Assembly (NCBI RefSeq): GCF_000219805.1
Contig: NC_015759.1
Coordinates: 930,001 to 994,000 of the forward strand
Origin: Weissella koreensis KACC 15510
GTDB taxonomy: Bacteria; Bacillota; Bacilli; Lactobacillales; Lactobacillaceae
Direction of reading: 5' to 3'
DNA length: 64,000 nucleotides
Shown here: piece by piece, positions 27,981-36,056 of the stretch
How the letters are laid out: each line of letters starts with the position of its first letter
How positions within the stretch are numbered: position 1 is the first letter of the stretch
Made by a program: the position numbers and the translations under genes
Notes under the pieces: model-generated
Seen by the model: only the letters and a program-made list of their open reading frames with translations
What the model was told of the DNA's origin: nothing
Database searches by the model: none

Positions 27981-28880
27981 ATGCATAAACCAGAATTAGT
28001 CGTTATAACTGGTGTTTCCGGAGCTGGTAAAACGGTCGCAATGCGGGCGTTTGAAGACTTAAATTATTTTACAACGGATAACCTCCCAGCTGAGATGTTG
28101 CCTAATTATTGGGCGCTCATGCAAAAACAAGATCCAACAGTGAATGCTGCAGTGGTTATTGATTTACGTTCAGAACAAATATTTGCTAATTTAAGTCAAA
28201 TTGTTCAAAACATGTTGAATCAAAATCAGGATCAGGCATATCGATTGAAAATTTTATTTTTAGATGCCTCCGATGGAGAATTGGTTGCACGTTATAAAGA
28301 AACACGCCGTCACCATCCGCTGAGTGATGGGTCTGGGACTTTAGATGATATTAAAAAGGAACGGAATTTATTAGATGATATTAAAGGACTAGCAACCGAA
28401 GTTATAGATACGTCTAATTTTGGGCCACGTGAGTTACGCAAAACAATTTTACGTAACTACGGAGATCAAGTTGCTCATTCTAATTTATTTAAAGTTCAGG
28501 TAATGAGCTTTGGATTTAAGTATGGAGCTCCCTTAGATGCTGATTTGGTGATTGATGTTCGCTTCTTAGATAATCCCTATTACATTCCTAAATTACGAAA
28601 TCAAACAGGAATTGATGATGAAGTTTATAAGTATGTTTGGAAATCAGATGGAGCTGATGAATTTTATCAAAAAGAATTAGGCGTCTTGGAATGGTCGTTA
28701 CCACGTTATAAAGCTGAAGGACGTTCAATTTTAACGATTGCTTTTGGATGTACTGGGGGGCAACATCGATCAGTTGCTTTTGCACATCGAACTGCGAAAA
28801 TGTTACAAGATGCAGGTTGGCCGGTTACTGAATACCATCGTGATATGCAGCGGCGGAAAGATAATGGCCAACAAGTATGA
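27981..28880 (+). CDS. rapZ: RNase adapter RapZ / nucleotide-binding protein YvcJ
   Basis: 299 residues. The N-terminal Walker A is GVSGAGKT and the C-terminal domain has the strong signature AFGCTGGQHRSV. The ATG at 27981 follows GGGAGG at 27968-27973; longer frames from 27945 include the ribosome-binding site. The stop TGA overlaps the yvcK ATG (ATGA, 28877-28880), so translation is coupled. In E. coli RapZ regulates amino-sugar synthesis through RNA degradation; in Firmicutes YvcJ binds GTP/UDP-sugar and its role is less clear. Confidence 0.95.
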   Translation: MHKPELVVITGVSGAGKTVAMRAFEDLNYFTTDNLPAEMLPNYWALMQKQDPTVNAAVVIDLRSEQIFANLSQIVQNMLNQNQDQAYRLKILFLDASDGELVARYKETRRHHPLSDGSGTLDDIKKERNLLDDIKGLATEVIDTSNFGPRELRKTILRNYGDQVAHSNLFKVQVMSFGFKYGAPLDADLVIDVRFLDNPYYIPKLRNQTGIDDEVYKYVWKSDGADEFYQKELGVLEWSLPRYKAEGRSILTIAFGCTGGQHRSVAFAHRTAKMLQDAGWPVTEYHRDMQRRKDNGQQV

Positions 28881-29896
28881 GTACAAAAATAGAGCAATCC
28901 ATTGCTAATAATAATGGGAAAGTAGTAGTTATTGGTGGAGGAACCGGACAATCAGTTCTACTTAATGGTTTACGGGCTTATCCTCTAGATTTAACAGCGA
29001 TTATTACGGTTGCTGATGACGGCGGTTCTTCAGGGACACTACGGGATTATTTAAGGATGGTACCACCTGGAGATATTCGTAATGTCATGGCAACTTTATC
29101 GAATGCTTCTAATGATTTTTTACATCTTTTTCAATATCGCTTTAAGAGTGACGCCGGATTTTTAGCTAATCACACCATTGGTAATCTTATGATTGCTGCC
29201 TTGGCCCAAGAAAACCAAGATATTAGCGCCGCGATCAAGATATTGTCTCAGATGATGGACGTGCAAGGACATGTTTATCCGGTTGTGAATGATCCATTGA
29301 CCTTATGCGCTACATTTACCGATGGAACCACAATCAGTGGTGAAGCTGAGATTACACACGCTCATAAAAAAATTGAAAGAATTTGGGTTGAAGACGTTGA
29401 TGGCTCAGAACCAAAATCAGAGCCAGAAGTCATCAATGCTATTTTGGGCGCAGATGTGATTGTTTTAGGACCAGGTTCTTTATATACTAGTATTTTACCG
29501 AATATTAGTATTCCAAATGTAGCCTCAGCTTTAAGAATTACTCCTGCTAGAATCATCTATATTTCTAATATTATGACTCAAAAAGGTGAAACTGATGATT
29601 TTTCAGATAGTGATCATTTACGTGTCTTAAATAAACATATTGGAGCTAATGTGATTGATACCGTAATTATGAATTCCGGATTAGTTCCTGAAGATTATAT
29701 TGACTGGCAAAGATGGGACGAAATTTCGCATCAGGTAAAATCTGATCCTGAAGAAGTGCGTAAGCAAGGTGCAGTTCCAATTATGGGTAACTTGATTGAA
29801 CTGCGTGATGAAGGGGTCTTTCATGACGCCCAAAAGATTGCTGAATTATTATATACAATCATCAAAGATCCGGGGACGGGAAAAGATTCCTTGTAA
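28877..29896 (+). CDS. yvcK: Gluconeogenesis factor YvcK (GlmR)
   Basis: 339 residues, CofD/YvcK fold. VVIGGGTGQSVLLNGLRAYP is the UDP-GlcNAc-binding start, VADDGGSSGTLRDYLRMVPPGDIRN follows, and the C-terminus has DVIVLGPGSLYTSILPN and IMTQKGETDDF. In B. subtilis and others this protein binds UDP-N-acetylglucosamine and directs carbon to peptidoglycan synthesis. It is encoded between rapZ and whiA, the classical Firmicutes order rapZ-yvcK-whiA-clpP seen here in full. The start overlaps the rapZ stop. Length is usual for the family. Confidence 0.95.
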   Translation: MSTKIEQSIANNNGKVVVIGGGTGQSVLLNGLRAYPLDLTAIITVADDGGSSGTLRDYLRMVPPGDIRNVMATLSNASNDFLHLFQYRFKSDAGFLANHTIGNLMIAALAQENQDISAAIKILSQMMDVQGHVYPVVNDPLTLCATFTDGTTISGEAEITHAHKKIERIWVEDVDGSEPKSEPEVINAILGADVIVLGPGSLYTSILPNISIPNVASALRITPARIIYISNIMTQKGETDDFSDSDHLRVLNKHIGANVIDTVIMNSGLVPEDYIDWQRWDEISHQVKSDPEEVRKQGAVPIMGNLIELRDEGVFHDAQKIAELLYTIIKDPGTGKDSL

Positions 29897-29937
29897 TATG
29901 ATAGATGTAGTGGTGATTTAAAAATAAATTAAAATTA

Positions 29938-29978
29938 GAACGGGGCTGCGACGAAATATGTTTCAGCCCGTTCCTTTT
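29938..29978 (+). terminator. Hairpin between yvcK and whiA
   Basis: GAACGGGGCTG (from 29938) pairs with CAGCCCGTTC (29964-29973) with one bulged G, followed by CTTTT. It could end the rapZ-yvcK transcript or be partly read through. Confidence 0.65.
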
Positions 29979-30004
29979 GTCAAAAAGAATGAAAGGGGGT
30001 AATT

Positions 30005-30961
30005 ATGTCGTTTGCTAGTGATGTCAAAAAAGAGTTAACTATGTTAGAAATAACTAAGGCTCCAAATGCTAAGGCGGAGTTATCTGCTCTGTTGCGAATG
30101 AATGGAGCTTTGGGCTTGAACAATATGCAATGGACTTTAAATGTACAGACAGAGAATGCCGCCACGGCGCGTCGCATTTTAACCCTCTTGCAACAGTTTT
30201 ATGATGTTGAATCTGAGATATCAGTTCGTCGACAAATGAAATTGAAAAAAAATAATGTTTATATTGTTCGTATTAATCAAGATGTGAGTGAGCTTTTAAA
30301 TGATCTTCATATTTTTGAATCTGGTGAAATTACAGCCACGGTCTCAGAAGATTGGCTGGCTGATGAGGGAATGATTAGATCGTATTTACGTGGCGCATTT
30401 TTGGCTGCTGGATCAGTCAATAATCCAGAAACTTCACGCTATCACTTAGAAATATATTCTCTATATATTGAACAAGCTGAACAGTTGGCGCGCTTGATTG
30501 ATAAATTTGGAATGAAACCAAAAGTTGTGGAACGTCGCTCAGGATACATTGTTTATTTAAAAGAATCTGAAAAAATTGTTGATCTTTTAAATTTAATGGG
30601 AGCTACGGTTGCTATGTTGAAATTTGAAGATATTAGAATTATGCGGGATATGCGAAATTCCGTGAATCGGTTAGTTAACGCTGAGAATGCTAATATCGAC
30701 AAAACGGTCAGCGCTAGTCAAAAACAAGTTCAGGATATCGAGTTTTTAGATGAAGAAATTGGGTTAGATCGATTACCAATTAAATTAAGAGAAATTGCTG
30801 AAATTAGACTGGCACATCGCGATGATCCTTTATCAGAATTAGGACAGTATGTTCATTCTGGTCAAATTACCAAATCTGGGGTCAATCATCGTTTACGTAA
30901 AATTTCAGAACTTGCTGAAAGTTTCAGGAATGGTGGACAATTACCAAAAACGATTAAGTGA
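30005..30961 (+). CDS. whiA: DNA-binding protein WhiA
   Basis: 318 residues. WhiA combines a LAGLIDADG-like domain (residues ~1-200, without nuclease residues) with a C-terminal helix-turn-helix ending [20 protein letters not shown]. In Gram-positive bacteria it affects cell division and chromosome segregation; in Streptomyces it is a sporulation regulator. ATG follows GAAAGGGGGTAATT. Its stop overlaps the clpP promoter by one base. Length is usual for the family. Confidence 0.95.
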   Translation: MSFASDVKKELTMLEITKAPNAKAELSALLRMNGALGLNNMQWTLNVQTENAATARRILTLLQQFYDVESEISVRRQMKLKKNNVYIVRINQDVSELLNDLHIFESGEITATVSEDWLADEGMIRSYLRGAFLAAGSVNNPETSRYHLEIYSLYIEQAEQLARLIDKFGMKPKVVERRSGYIVYLKESEKIVDLLNLMGATVAMLKFEDIRIMRDMRNSVNRLVNAENANIDKTVSASQKQVQDIEFLDEEIGLDRLPIKLREIAEIRLAHRDDPLSELGQYVHSGQITKSGVNHRLRKISELAESFRNGGQLPKTIK

Positions 30962-30990
30962 TTGACCTCAAAACAAATAAAATATAAAAT
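30962..30990 (+). promoter_or_regulatory. clpP promoter
   Basis: TTGACC (30962-30967), a 17-base spacer and TAAAAT (30985-30990). It begins one base after the whiA stop, so clpP can be expressed apart from whiA. No CtsR box (GGTCAAA repeats) was found in the 60 bases ahead of clpP. Confidence 0.75.
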
Positions 30991-31023
30991 GAAACATACA
31001 CATTCATAGGAGGTTTGTACTTA

Positions 31024-31614
31024 ATGAATCCAATTCCATACGTCATTGAACAATCTGCACGTGGAGAGCGTTCATATGACATTTATTCACGTTTACTAAT
31101 TGATCGTATTATTATGTTGACGGGTGAAATCAACTCAGCAATGGCTGCGACAATTAAAGCACAATTATTATTCTTAGATGCACAAGATCCTGATAAGGAC
31201 ATTTATATGTATATTGACTCACCAGGTGGTGAAGTGATCGCCGGTATGTCAATTTATGATACGATGAACTTTGTGCATGCTGATGTACAAACAATTGTTG
31301 TAGGTTTAGCTGCTTCAATGGCTTCTATCTTAGCTTCATCAGGAACAAAAGGGAAGCGCTTCATGCTACCTAATTCTGAATTCCTAATTCATCAACCAAT
31401 GGGCGGAACGCAAGGACAAGAAACTGAAATGAAAATTGCTTATGAGCAAATTTTCAAGACACGAAAGCGTTTAGCACAAGTTTTGGCTGAAAACTCTGAT
31501 CAACCTTTAGAGCGTGTTAATAAAGACATTGAACGAGATCACTGGCTTGATGCTGATGAATCTTTGGAATATGGCTTGATTGATAAAATTTTGAAAAACG
31601 TTAGCGATAAATAA
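31024..31614 (+). CDS. clpP: ATP-dependent Clp protease proteolytic subunit
   Basis: 196 residues. ClpP forms the proteolytic barrel of the Clp machinery. The catalytic triad is complete: S98 (GLAASMAS), H123 (LIHQPMGG) and D172 (IERDHW). ATG 31024 is taken over the in-frame TTG 31015 because AGGAGG (31008-31013) is then at 10 bases; the Met-Asn-Pro start is the usual one. It is the last gene of the rapZ-yvcK-whiA-clpP cluster. A ClpL chaperone is encoded 6 kb away, but ClpL is generally considered independent of ClpP. Confidence 0.97.
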   Translation: MNPIPYVIEQSARGERSYDIYSRLLIDRIIMLTGEINSAMAATIKAQLLFLDAQDPDKDIYMYIDSPGGEVIAGMSIYDTMNFVHADVQTIVVGLAASMASILASSGTKGKRFMLPNSEFLIHQPMGGTQGQETEMKIAYEQIFKTRKRLAQVLAENSDQPLERVNKDIERDHWLDADESLEYGLIDKILKNVSDK

Positions 31615-31627
31615 AATCATTAAAAAG

Positions 31628-31669
31628 ATCAGGGATTGAGGCGTTTTTGCTTTGACCCCTGATTTATTT
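31628..31669 (+). terminator. Terminator after clpP
   Basis: ATCAGGGATTGAGGC pairs with GCTTTGACCCCTGAT (wobbles and one mismatch), followed by TTATTT, which is weaker than usual. Confidence 0.6.
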
Positions 31670-31776
31670 AGGGCTTAAAGTAAAAGCTTGATATAATGGA
31701 TATAATAATTGGTATTATGATTCATATTTTGAACACGACTTTTTAGTGAAAAAAACGAATTAATTGAGGTTATATT

Positions 31777-32028
31777 ATGCAAGAATATATCGCAGTTTCA
31801 GAACCAAATGATGGGGGACATATTTTAATTGCCCCTGTTAAACAACCTGATCAACCGATTACGTGGGGACGATTGGCTATGTTATTGAAAGATGATGTAA
31901 CTTATCAATTGTTATTTGATCAAAATCGAGCCTATTTTGAAAATTCAAATTTTAAAAATGTTTTAGTTGGTTTTCGAAAAGAAGCCGATGCTGCGGTTTT
32001 GCTAGAAATTTTAAATCAATTGAATTAA
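31777..32028 (+). CDS. Small protein of unknown function
   Basis: 83 residues, MQEYIAVSEPNDGGHILIAP start and QLLFDQNRAYFENSNFK core. It is soluble and shows no cysteine or membrane segment. The ATG follows TTGAGGTTATATT. A TATAAT-containing promoter lies upstream near 31692. The gene for a zinc-ribbon protein follows 14 bases after its stop, so the two probably share a transcript. Function not recognised. Confidence 0.65.
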   Translation: MQEYIAVSEPNDGGHILIAPVKQPDQPITWGRLAMLLKDDVTYQLLFDQNRAYFENSNFKNVLVGFRKEADAAVLLEILNQLN

Positions 32029-32042
32029 GGACGGTTATAATT

Positions 32043-32303
32043 ATGGAAAAGTTTTGTCAAAGTTGTGCAATGCCATTAAATAAAAATATTTTAGGAACTG
32101 AAACGGATGGTTCACGTAGTCAAATATATTGTACTCAATGTTATTTAAATGGCCAATTTGTTCAACCGAGTCTAAATTATAACGATATGTTGGAAATTGG
32201 TTTGAGGGGAATAAATCAGGCACGTGGAAGCAAAATGGCGAAATGGTTAATGAAAAAATCTTATCCAATGTTGTTGAAGAACACGAAAAGGTTTAAAAAT
32301 TAA
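32043..32303 (+). CDS. Zinc-ribbon domain protein
   Basis: 86 residues. The first half is a zinc ribbon with C5, C8, C30 and C33 (CxxC-x21-CxxC) in FCQSCAMPLN...IYCTQCY, plus the GTETDGSRSQ segment typical of the Zn_ribbon_2 family. The second half is basic and ends in KNTKRFKN. Proteins of this kind are small and uncharacterised, and are often next to regulators or transferases. It lies 14 bases after one unknown gene and 29 before a VOC protein. Function unknown. Confidence 0.8.
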   Translation: MEKFCQSCAMPLNKNILGTETDGSRSQIYCTQCYLNGQFVQPSLNYNDMLEIGLRGINQARGSKMAKWLMKKSYPMLLKNTKRFKN

Positions 32304-32332
32304 CATTATATTTAGTAAAGGAAGTTGATAAT

Positions 32333-32713
32333 ATGCAATTTTCAGTAATTCATCATATTGCTATTAACGCATCAGATTATGTAGAAACCAAGAAATTTTA
32401 TGTTGATCAATTAGGCTTTGAAGTTATTCGTGAAACTCCGCGTCCAGCTAAAAATGATCTTAAACTTGATTTGCGTTTGGGTGATCAAGAATTAGAAATT
32501 TTTATTGCAGACCATTTTCCTAAGCGCCTTACCTATCCTGAAGCTTTGGGATTGCGGCATTTAGCTTTTAAAGTTGAAAATATGGACGAAGCTTTAGCTG
32601 AATTGAATGCTCAAGGAATTGAATTTGAGCCGGTACGGATGGATGAACTAACAAATAAAAAGATGACCTTCTTCTTTGATCCTGATGGGCTCCCTTTGGA
32701 ACTTCATGAATAG
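32333..32713 (+). CDS. VOC (glyoxalase/bleomycin resistance-like) family protein
   Basis: 126 residues, two beta-alpha-beta-beta-beta modules. Possible metal ligands are seen in IHHIAINASDY (first strand), LEIFIADHF, LRHLAFKVENM and the final DPDGLPLELHE. This matches glyoxalase-like proteins of the SMU1112c/YaeR group. Catalytic activity is not established for that group. It ends a three-gene run (31777-32713). Confidence 0.82.
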   Translation: MQFSVIHHIAINASDYVETKKFYVDQLGFEVIRETPRPAKNDLKLDLRLGDQELEIFIADHFPKRLTYPEALGLRHLAFKVENMDEALAELNAQGIEFEPVRMDELTNKKMTFFFDPDGLPLELHE

Positions 32714-32783
32714 AATCATTAAATCCGAAATTTAGTTCTTGAAATTGCCAATATGCTTGTTATATAATAGGGTGTATTATGAT

Positions 32784-32855
32784 TGGGTATTAGCCAAGCG
32801 GTAAGGCACTAGTTTCTGGTACTAGCATGCGCTGGTTCGAATCCAGCATACCCAG
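32784..32855 (+). tRNA. tRNA-Gln (CUG)
   Basis: A 72-base cloverleaf can be drawn: acceptor TGGGTAT / ATACCCA, D-arm GCC...GGC, anticodon arm CTAGT-TTCTGGT-ACTAG with anticodon CTG (positions 34-36), variable loop CATGC, T-arm GCTGG-TTCGAAT-CCAGC, discriminator G. TGGGTA is the usual start of bacterial tRNA-Gln. CCA is not encoded. A promoter TATAAT lies just upstream near 32763. Confidence 0.95.
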
Positions 32856-32952
32856 TAGTTTAACTAAATTGATCAGCACATTGGTAAGCATTAGTTGTAA
32901 TTTGATTTAAGTTAAATGATGATCGAAAAATTAAACGCCTTAAAGGCCTATA

Positions 32953-32987
32953 CTCGCTTTAACTTTATTGTTGAAGCGGTTTTTTAT
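32953..32987 (+). terminator. Terminator of the tRNA-Gln transcript
   Basis: CGCTTTAAC (32955-32963) pairs with GTTGAAGCG (32970-32978), one wobble, followed by TTTTTT. Confidence 0.8.
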
Positions 32988-33016
32988 ATACTAAATAATA
33001 GTAAAGGAAAAATGAT

Positions 33017-34300
33017 ATGATATTTAGTTATTCATTTTTAAATTTTATTGCAAATGTATGTGTATTTTTGCCTTATTTTATAACTTTAATGGCTTATGCA
33101 AATAATCATAATCCTTTGTTGTTAGTTACCTTAGCTTTTATATATGCAACCAGATCAGTCAGTATTATGCTATTTAATATTTTTTCCAATAAATGGAATA
33201 ACATCTTAATTAGCATTGCTGCTGGAATATTGGGAGCTTTGAGCATGGCGATGATTCCTTTGAATATCTATAGTAGCCTATTAGCGGGGATCTTGTTGGG
33301 TTACCATTCAGCGACTTTATGGCCGACTTTTTTTGCTGGTAAGGTTGATTTGGACTATACAAGTAAAATTAATCAGAAATACATCTGGTCAATATTTATG
33401 TTGTTAATAGTTATGTTAGTAGCAATATTATTAGCGCATCCATATTCTGAAAGTTATTATCAAATTAATTTTTTAGGTTATGGTATCCTATCAATGTTGT
33501 GTCTACCTTCGGCATATAAAATGACCAAAGATCTTGCAAAACAAGATGTACAAAAAATAAGTGATAACAATCCAATATTGTTTCTGGCCCTAGTGTTTAT
33601 AATCTTTACCATTAGAGGAGTGCTTTTTTTACTTTCAAAAGGTTTGTCTAAGAATTATGGATTAGATCTATTAATTAGTATCATTTTAATTATATTAATC
33701 GTGTATGTTATATCAGTAAGTAAAAAATTCAGTCGGAACATTGTTTTTAATTTAACCATATTAAGAGGAATGTTGATGGTATACGTATTATTTTTTGCAA
33801 CTTTTTATTCAATGAATTGGTTTGGGTCTAAAGCACCAATCATTATGTATATTCTGTACTTAATTGGTTTCGAATCGGGATCTATCGTAGTCAAAAAAGT
33901 TAATGTAAAACCTGATTTATTACTTTATTTCGGAGCTTTGATGATTAGCATTCCTAATCAATATAGTTATCTTTTGGGTATATTGTTATGGACGCTATAT
34001 TTAGGATATTTAAACGTTTATTTGAATAAAAATCATGTGAAGGGTGAATTTTTTAATGGTGGTAGCGGAATTATTAGAAAATACCAAATTTCATCTTATG
34101 GAAGTCAAATAGGATATTCTATAATTTTTATAACATTGCTTTCATTTGCGATGTTAAAAATGATCGATCTGCATAATTTTTTTATATCAAATAATGACAC
34201 AATAAAGTTTAATTTATATTTATTAAACCAAATAATAGTTTTGATTTATTTAGTAATCAAAGCAATGCTGGATATATTTAATAATGATAAAAAGGCATAG
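33017..34300 (+). CDS. Polytopic membrane protein of unknown function
   Basis: 427 residues, 11-12 hydrophobic segments. The profile resembles a major-facilitator-like carrier but no family signature is recognisable. The gene is strikingly A/T-rich and uses ATA, TTA and AAT codons more than the flanking housekeeping genes, suggesting transfer. It begins just after the tRNA-Gln terminator; TAAAGGAAAAATGATATG gives a reasonable ribosome-binding site. A terminator follows. Possible role as an exporter, without direct support. Confidence 0.65.
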   Translation: MIFSYSFLNFIANVCVFLPYFITLMAYANNHNPLLLVTLAFIYATRSVSIMLFNIFSNKWNNILISIAAGILGALSMAMIPLNIYSSLLAGILLGYHSATLWPTFFAGKVDLDYTSKINQKYIWSIFMLLIVMLVAILLAHPYSESYYQINFLGYGILSMLCLPSAYKMTKDLAKQDVQKISDNNPILFLALVFIIFTIRGVLFLLSKGLSKNYGLDLLISIILIILIVYVISVSKKFSRNIVFNLTILRGMLMVYVLFFATFYSMNWFGSKAPIIMYILYLIGFESGSIVVKKVNVKPDLLLYFGALMISIPNQYSYLLGILLWTLYLGYLNVYLNKNHVKGEFFNGGSGIIRKYQISSYGSQIGYSIIFITLLSFAMLKMIDLHNFFISNNDTIKFNLYLLNQIIVLIYLVIKAMLDIFNNDKKA

Positions 34301-34314
34301 ATTATTTCATACTT

Positions 34315-34351
34315 AAAAAAACGCGTTAACTTAAATGTTAAGGCGTTTTTT
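34315..34351. terminator. Bidirectional terminator between the membrane gene and the ArsR gene
   Basis: A-tract, ACGC, TTAAC, loop, GTTAA, GCGT, T-tract. It separates two convergent genes. Confidence 0.75.
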
Positions 34352-34404
34352 AAATCTTAGATATTTATAAAATTATTTTATGAATTGAAGGTAGGCGATT
34401 TTAT

Positions 34405-34725
34405 CTAGGCGTTATTATCGCAGTCTTGATTATTTAAAACGTGTTCAGCGTGGCCCATTGTTGAATTGATAACATTTAGGATATGTAAATCATTTAATTT
34501 ATAAATGTTTTCAACACCTTTTTTATCATAAGAAATAATTTTATATTCTTTTAAAATAGCTAATTGTTTAGATATCGCTGGCTGCGATACTTCGAGTTCA
34601 TTGAAAAGATCAGTTACGGTCATATCTTTTTTTTCTAATAGTAATAAAATATTGAGTCTGGTTTCGCTACCTAATATTTTAAATATTTTGATAGCTTCTT
34701 CTAAAAGAGGTTTTTCTTTTTTCAT
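34405..34725 (-). CDS. ArsR/SmtB-family metal-responsive repressor (CzrA-type site)
   Basis: 106 residues. A winged helix-turn-helix covers residues ~10-75, with LEVSQPAISKQLAILKEYKI as recognition region. The C-terminal helix contains D79-x-H81-x10-H92-x2-H95, exactly the alpha-5 ligand spacing of CzrA/SmtB zinc and cobalt sensors. The alpha-3 cysteines of CadC (CVC-type) are absent. A further Cys lies at the very end (QDCDNNA). It is divergent from a CadD-type transporter with a perfect palindrome between them, so it most likely represses that gene and its own. Confidence 0.88.
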   Translation of the reverse strand: MKKEKPLLEEAIKIFKILGSETRLNILLLLEKKDMTVTDLFNELEVSQPAISKQLAILKEYKIISYDKKGVENIYKLNDLHILNVINSTMGHAEHVLNNQDCDNNA

Positions 34726-34777
34726 ATTAATTTCTCCATTGATAATCAGGAAGGTTCATTATATAATCTAATAGTTA

Positions 34778-34795
34778 TATAACCAATTGGTTATA
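34778..34795. promoter_or_regulatory. Perfect palindrome between the metal sensor and the CadD-type gene
   Basis: TATAACCAATTGGTTATA is an 18-base perfect palindrome, lying 14-31 bases upstream of the CadD-type start and 53 bases from the ArsR start. It overlaps where the promoters for both genes would be. It fits an operator for the dimeric ArsR-type repressor. Confidence 0.7.
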
Positions 34796-34808
34796 AAAGG
34801 AGATAACT

Positions 34809-35375
34809 ATGTATTTTACATTAATGACTAGTTTATTTGTAGGGGCTAACTTAGATTTTTTCATATTATTAATACCGTTAATTAAGAGGCATGGTTTTAG
34901 AGATACCGTTATTGGATATATTGTTGGTGTTGCTGGTATGTATTTAATTAGCGCTACGATTGGACAAATGTTTCAAGCGATATTTCCTTCTTGGACAATT
35001 GGTATTTTAGGATTAATTCCGGTCTATTTTGGAATAAAGGGTGCTGAGGAAGAGAACCGAGATAATTATTTGAATTTGTCGATTTTGACAGTTGCTTTTC
35101 TCTACCTGACATCATGTAGTGCGGATAATATAGCTTTGTATGTACCAGTATTATCTATGTTGACTATTAATCAGTCTATTTTTTATGGATTTTATTTTAT
35201 GTTATTGGCTTTCATAACTAGTATCTTAGCTTACTATACAGGTAATATCAAAATTGTAAAATGGGCATTTGATAAATTTGGAGATATGATCACTAGGCTC
35301 ATTTATATTTTAATAGGTTTATTTATAGTATTGGAAAGTGGATTGCTAGAAAAAATATTTAACTTGTTATTTTAA
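34809..35375 (+). CDS. CadD-type metal-resistance membrane transporter
   Basis: 188 residues, about five to six membrane segments: SLFVGANLDFFILLIPLI, VIGYIVGVAGMYLISA, then LYLTSCSADNIALYVPVLSM. The ANLDF and CSADNIALY motifs are those of CadD-family proteins, linked to cadmium (and possibly zinc) resistance in staphylococci. Transport direction and substrate are not proven for the family. ATG follows AAAGGAGATAACT. The divergent CzrA-type sensor and the palindrome between them suggest induction by Zn, Co or Cd. Confidence 0.85.
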   Translation: MYFTLMTSLFVGANLDFFILLIPLIKRHGFRDTVIGYIVGVAGMYLISATIGQMFQAIFPSWTIGILGLIPVYFGIKGAEEENRDNYLNLSILTVAFLYLTSCSADNIALYVPVLSMLTINQSIFYGFYFMLLAFITSILAYYTGNIKIVKWAFDKFGDMITRLIYILIGLFIVLESGLLEKIFNLLF

Positions 35376-35561
35376 ATTGTAATTGAATCATATACGAAAA
35401 ATAGTAGTACAATTAGAGGGTTATTCAGGCAGTTTATTGACTCTAACATAATGATAACATGACATTGGTATGTGTTTTTAGGGTAAAAATACAAAAGTAA
35501 AACGGATGTTTTTAAGAGCTGGCTGGTTCCATCACCGATTTAAATTAAGAAAGTAAGGGAC

Positions 35562-35732
35562 ATGTATATGAGATTGCTAAACTCTATTGTATTATCAGTC
35601 CTCATTGTTTATCTATGTAGAGTATATTCAGGACAAAGTGGAATGAATTTAATCGGTAATACTGTAGTGGCAATATTGGTAATACTATTTTTCCTTGGAA
35701 TATATTACATGAATATAAGATTCAAAAAATAG
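35562..35732 (+). CDS. Small two-helix membrane protein A
   Basis: 56 residues, MYMRLLNSIVLSVLIVYLCR start, two hydrophobic segments and a basic end IRFKK. It is missed by length cut-offs. AAGGGA precedes the ATG at 35562; the ATG at 35568 is an alternative. A second small membrane protein starts 16 bases after the stop, so they are likely co-translated. No double-glycine leader is present, so it is not an obvious bacteriocin. Possible immunity or accessory protein, unassigned. Confidence 0.6.
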   Translation: MYMRLLNSIVLSVLIVYLCRVYSGQSGMNLIGNTVVAILVILFFLGIYYMNIRFKK

Positions 35733-35748
35733 CGAAGAGGTATATTTG

Positions 35749-35946
35749 ATGAAAAACATTGTTAAAGAAGGAATCTTAAATTCTATTGAGTTAGCCATCT
35801 GGGGAACTTTAATCTTAAGATTGTTGAAATATTTCTTTCTAAAGAATGAAGATGGAAATTTTTTAATATTAGTGGTGGTTCCCATTGTATTGTTAACTAT
35901 TATTATTCATGGAGCTAAATCAATATATTTTAAACATAAAAAATAA
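35749..35946 (+). CDS. Small two-helix membrane protein B
   Basis: 65 residues, MKNIVKEGILNSIELAIWGT start, a second helix LILVVVPIVLLTIIIHGA and a basic end YFKHKK. ATG 35749 follows GAAGAGG; the TTG at 35746 is an alternative. It is paired with a similarly built protein just upstream. The pair resembles small immunity-type or two-component membrane proteins seen in accessory loci, but I recognise neither. A/T-rich composition suggests acquired DNA. Confidence 0.65.
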   Translation: MKNIVKEGILNSIELAIWGTLILRLLKYFFLKNEDGNFLILVVVPIVLLTIIIHGAKSIYFKHKK

Positions 35947-36056
35947 TTTATGAATATACCTATAAAAACCTAATTCAGTCTGAGTTAAGCGCATACATTT
36001 CTAGATAATGTGATATAATTTGTTCGTATAAATAAATTAGGAGATAATTTATCCAG

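Noticed and set aside
30962..31023. CtsR box at the clpP promoter
   Set aside because: TTGACCTCAAAAC contains only a loose half-site; no GGTCAAA tandem with three-base spacing is present.
35562..35946. Bacteriocin precursors
   Set aside because: No double-glycine leader and both frames have two membrane helices with basic ends, more like membrane or immunity proteins.
32856..36050. Integrative element with att repeats at tRNA-Gln
   Set aside because: No integrase and no second copy of the tRNA 3' end were found by eye.
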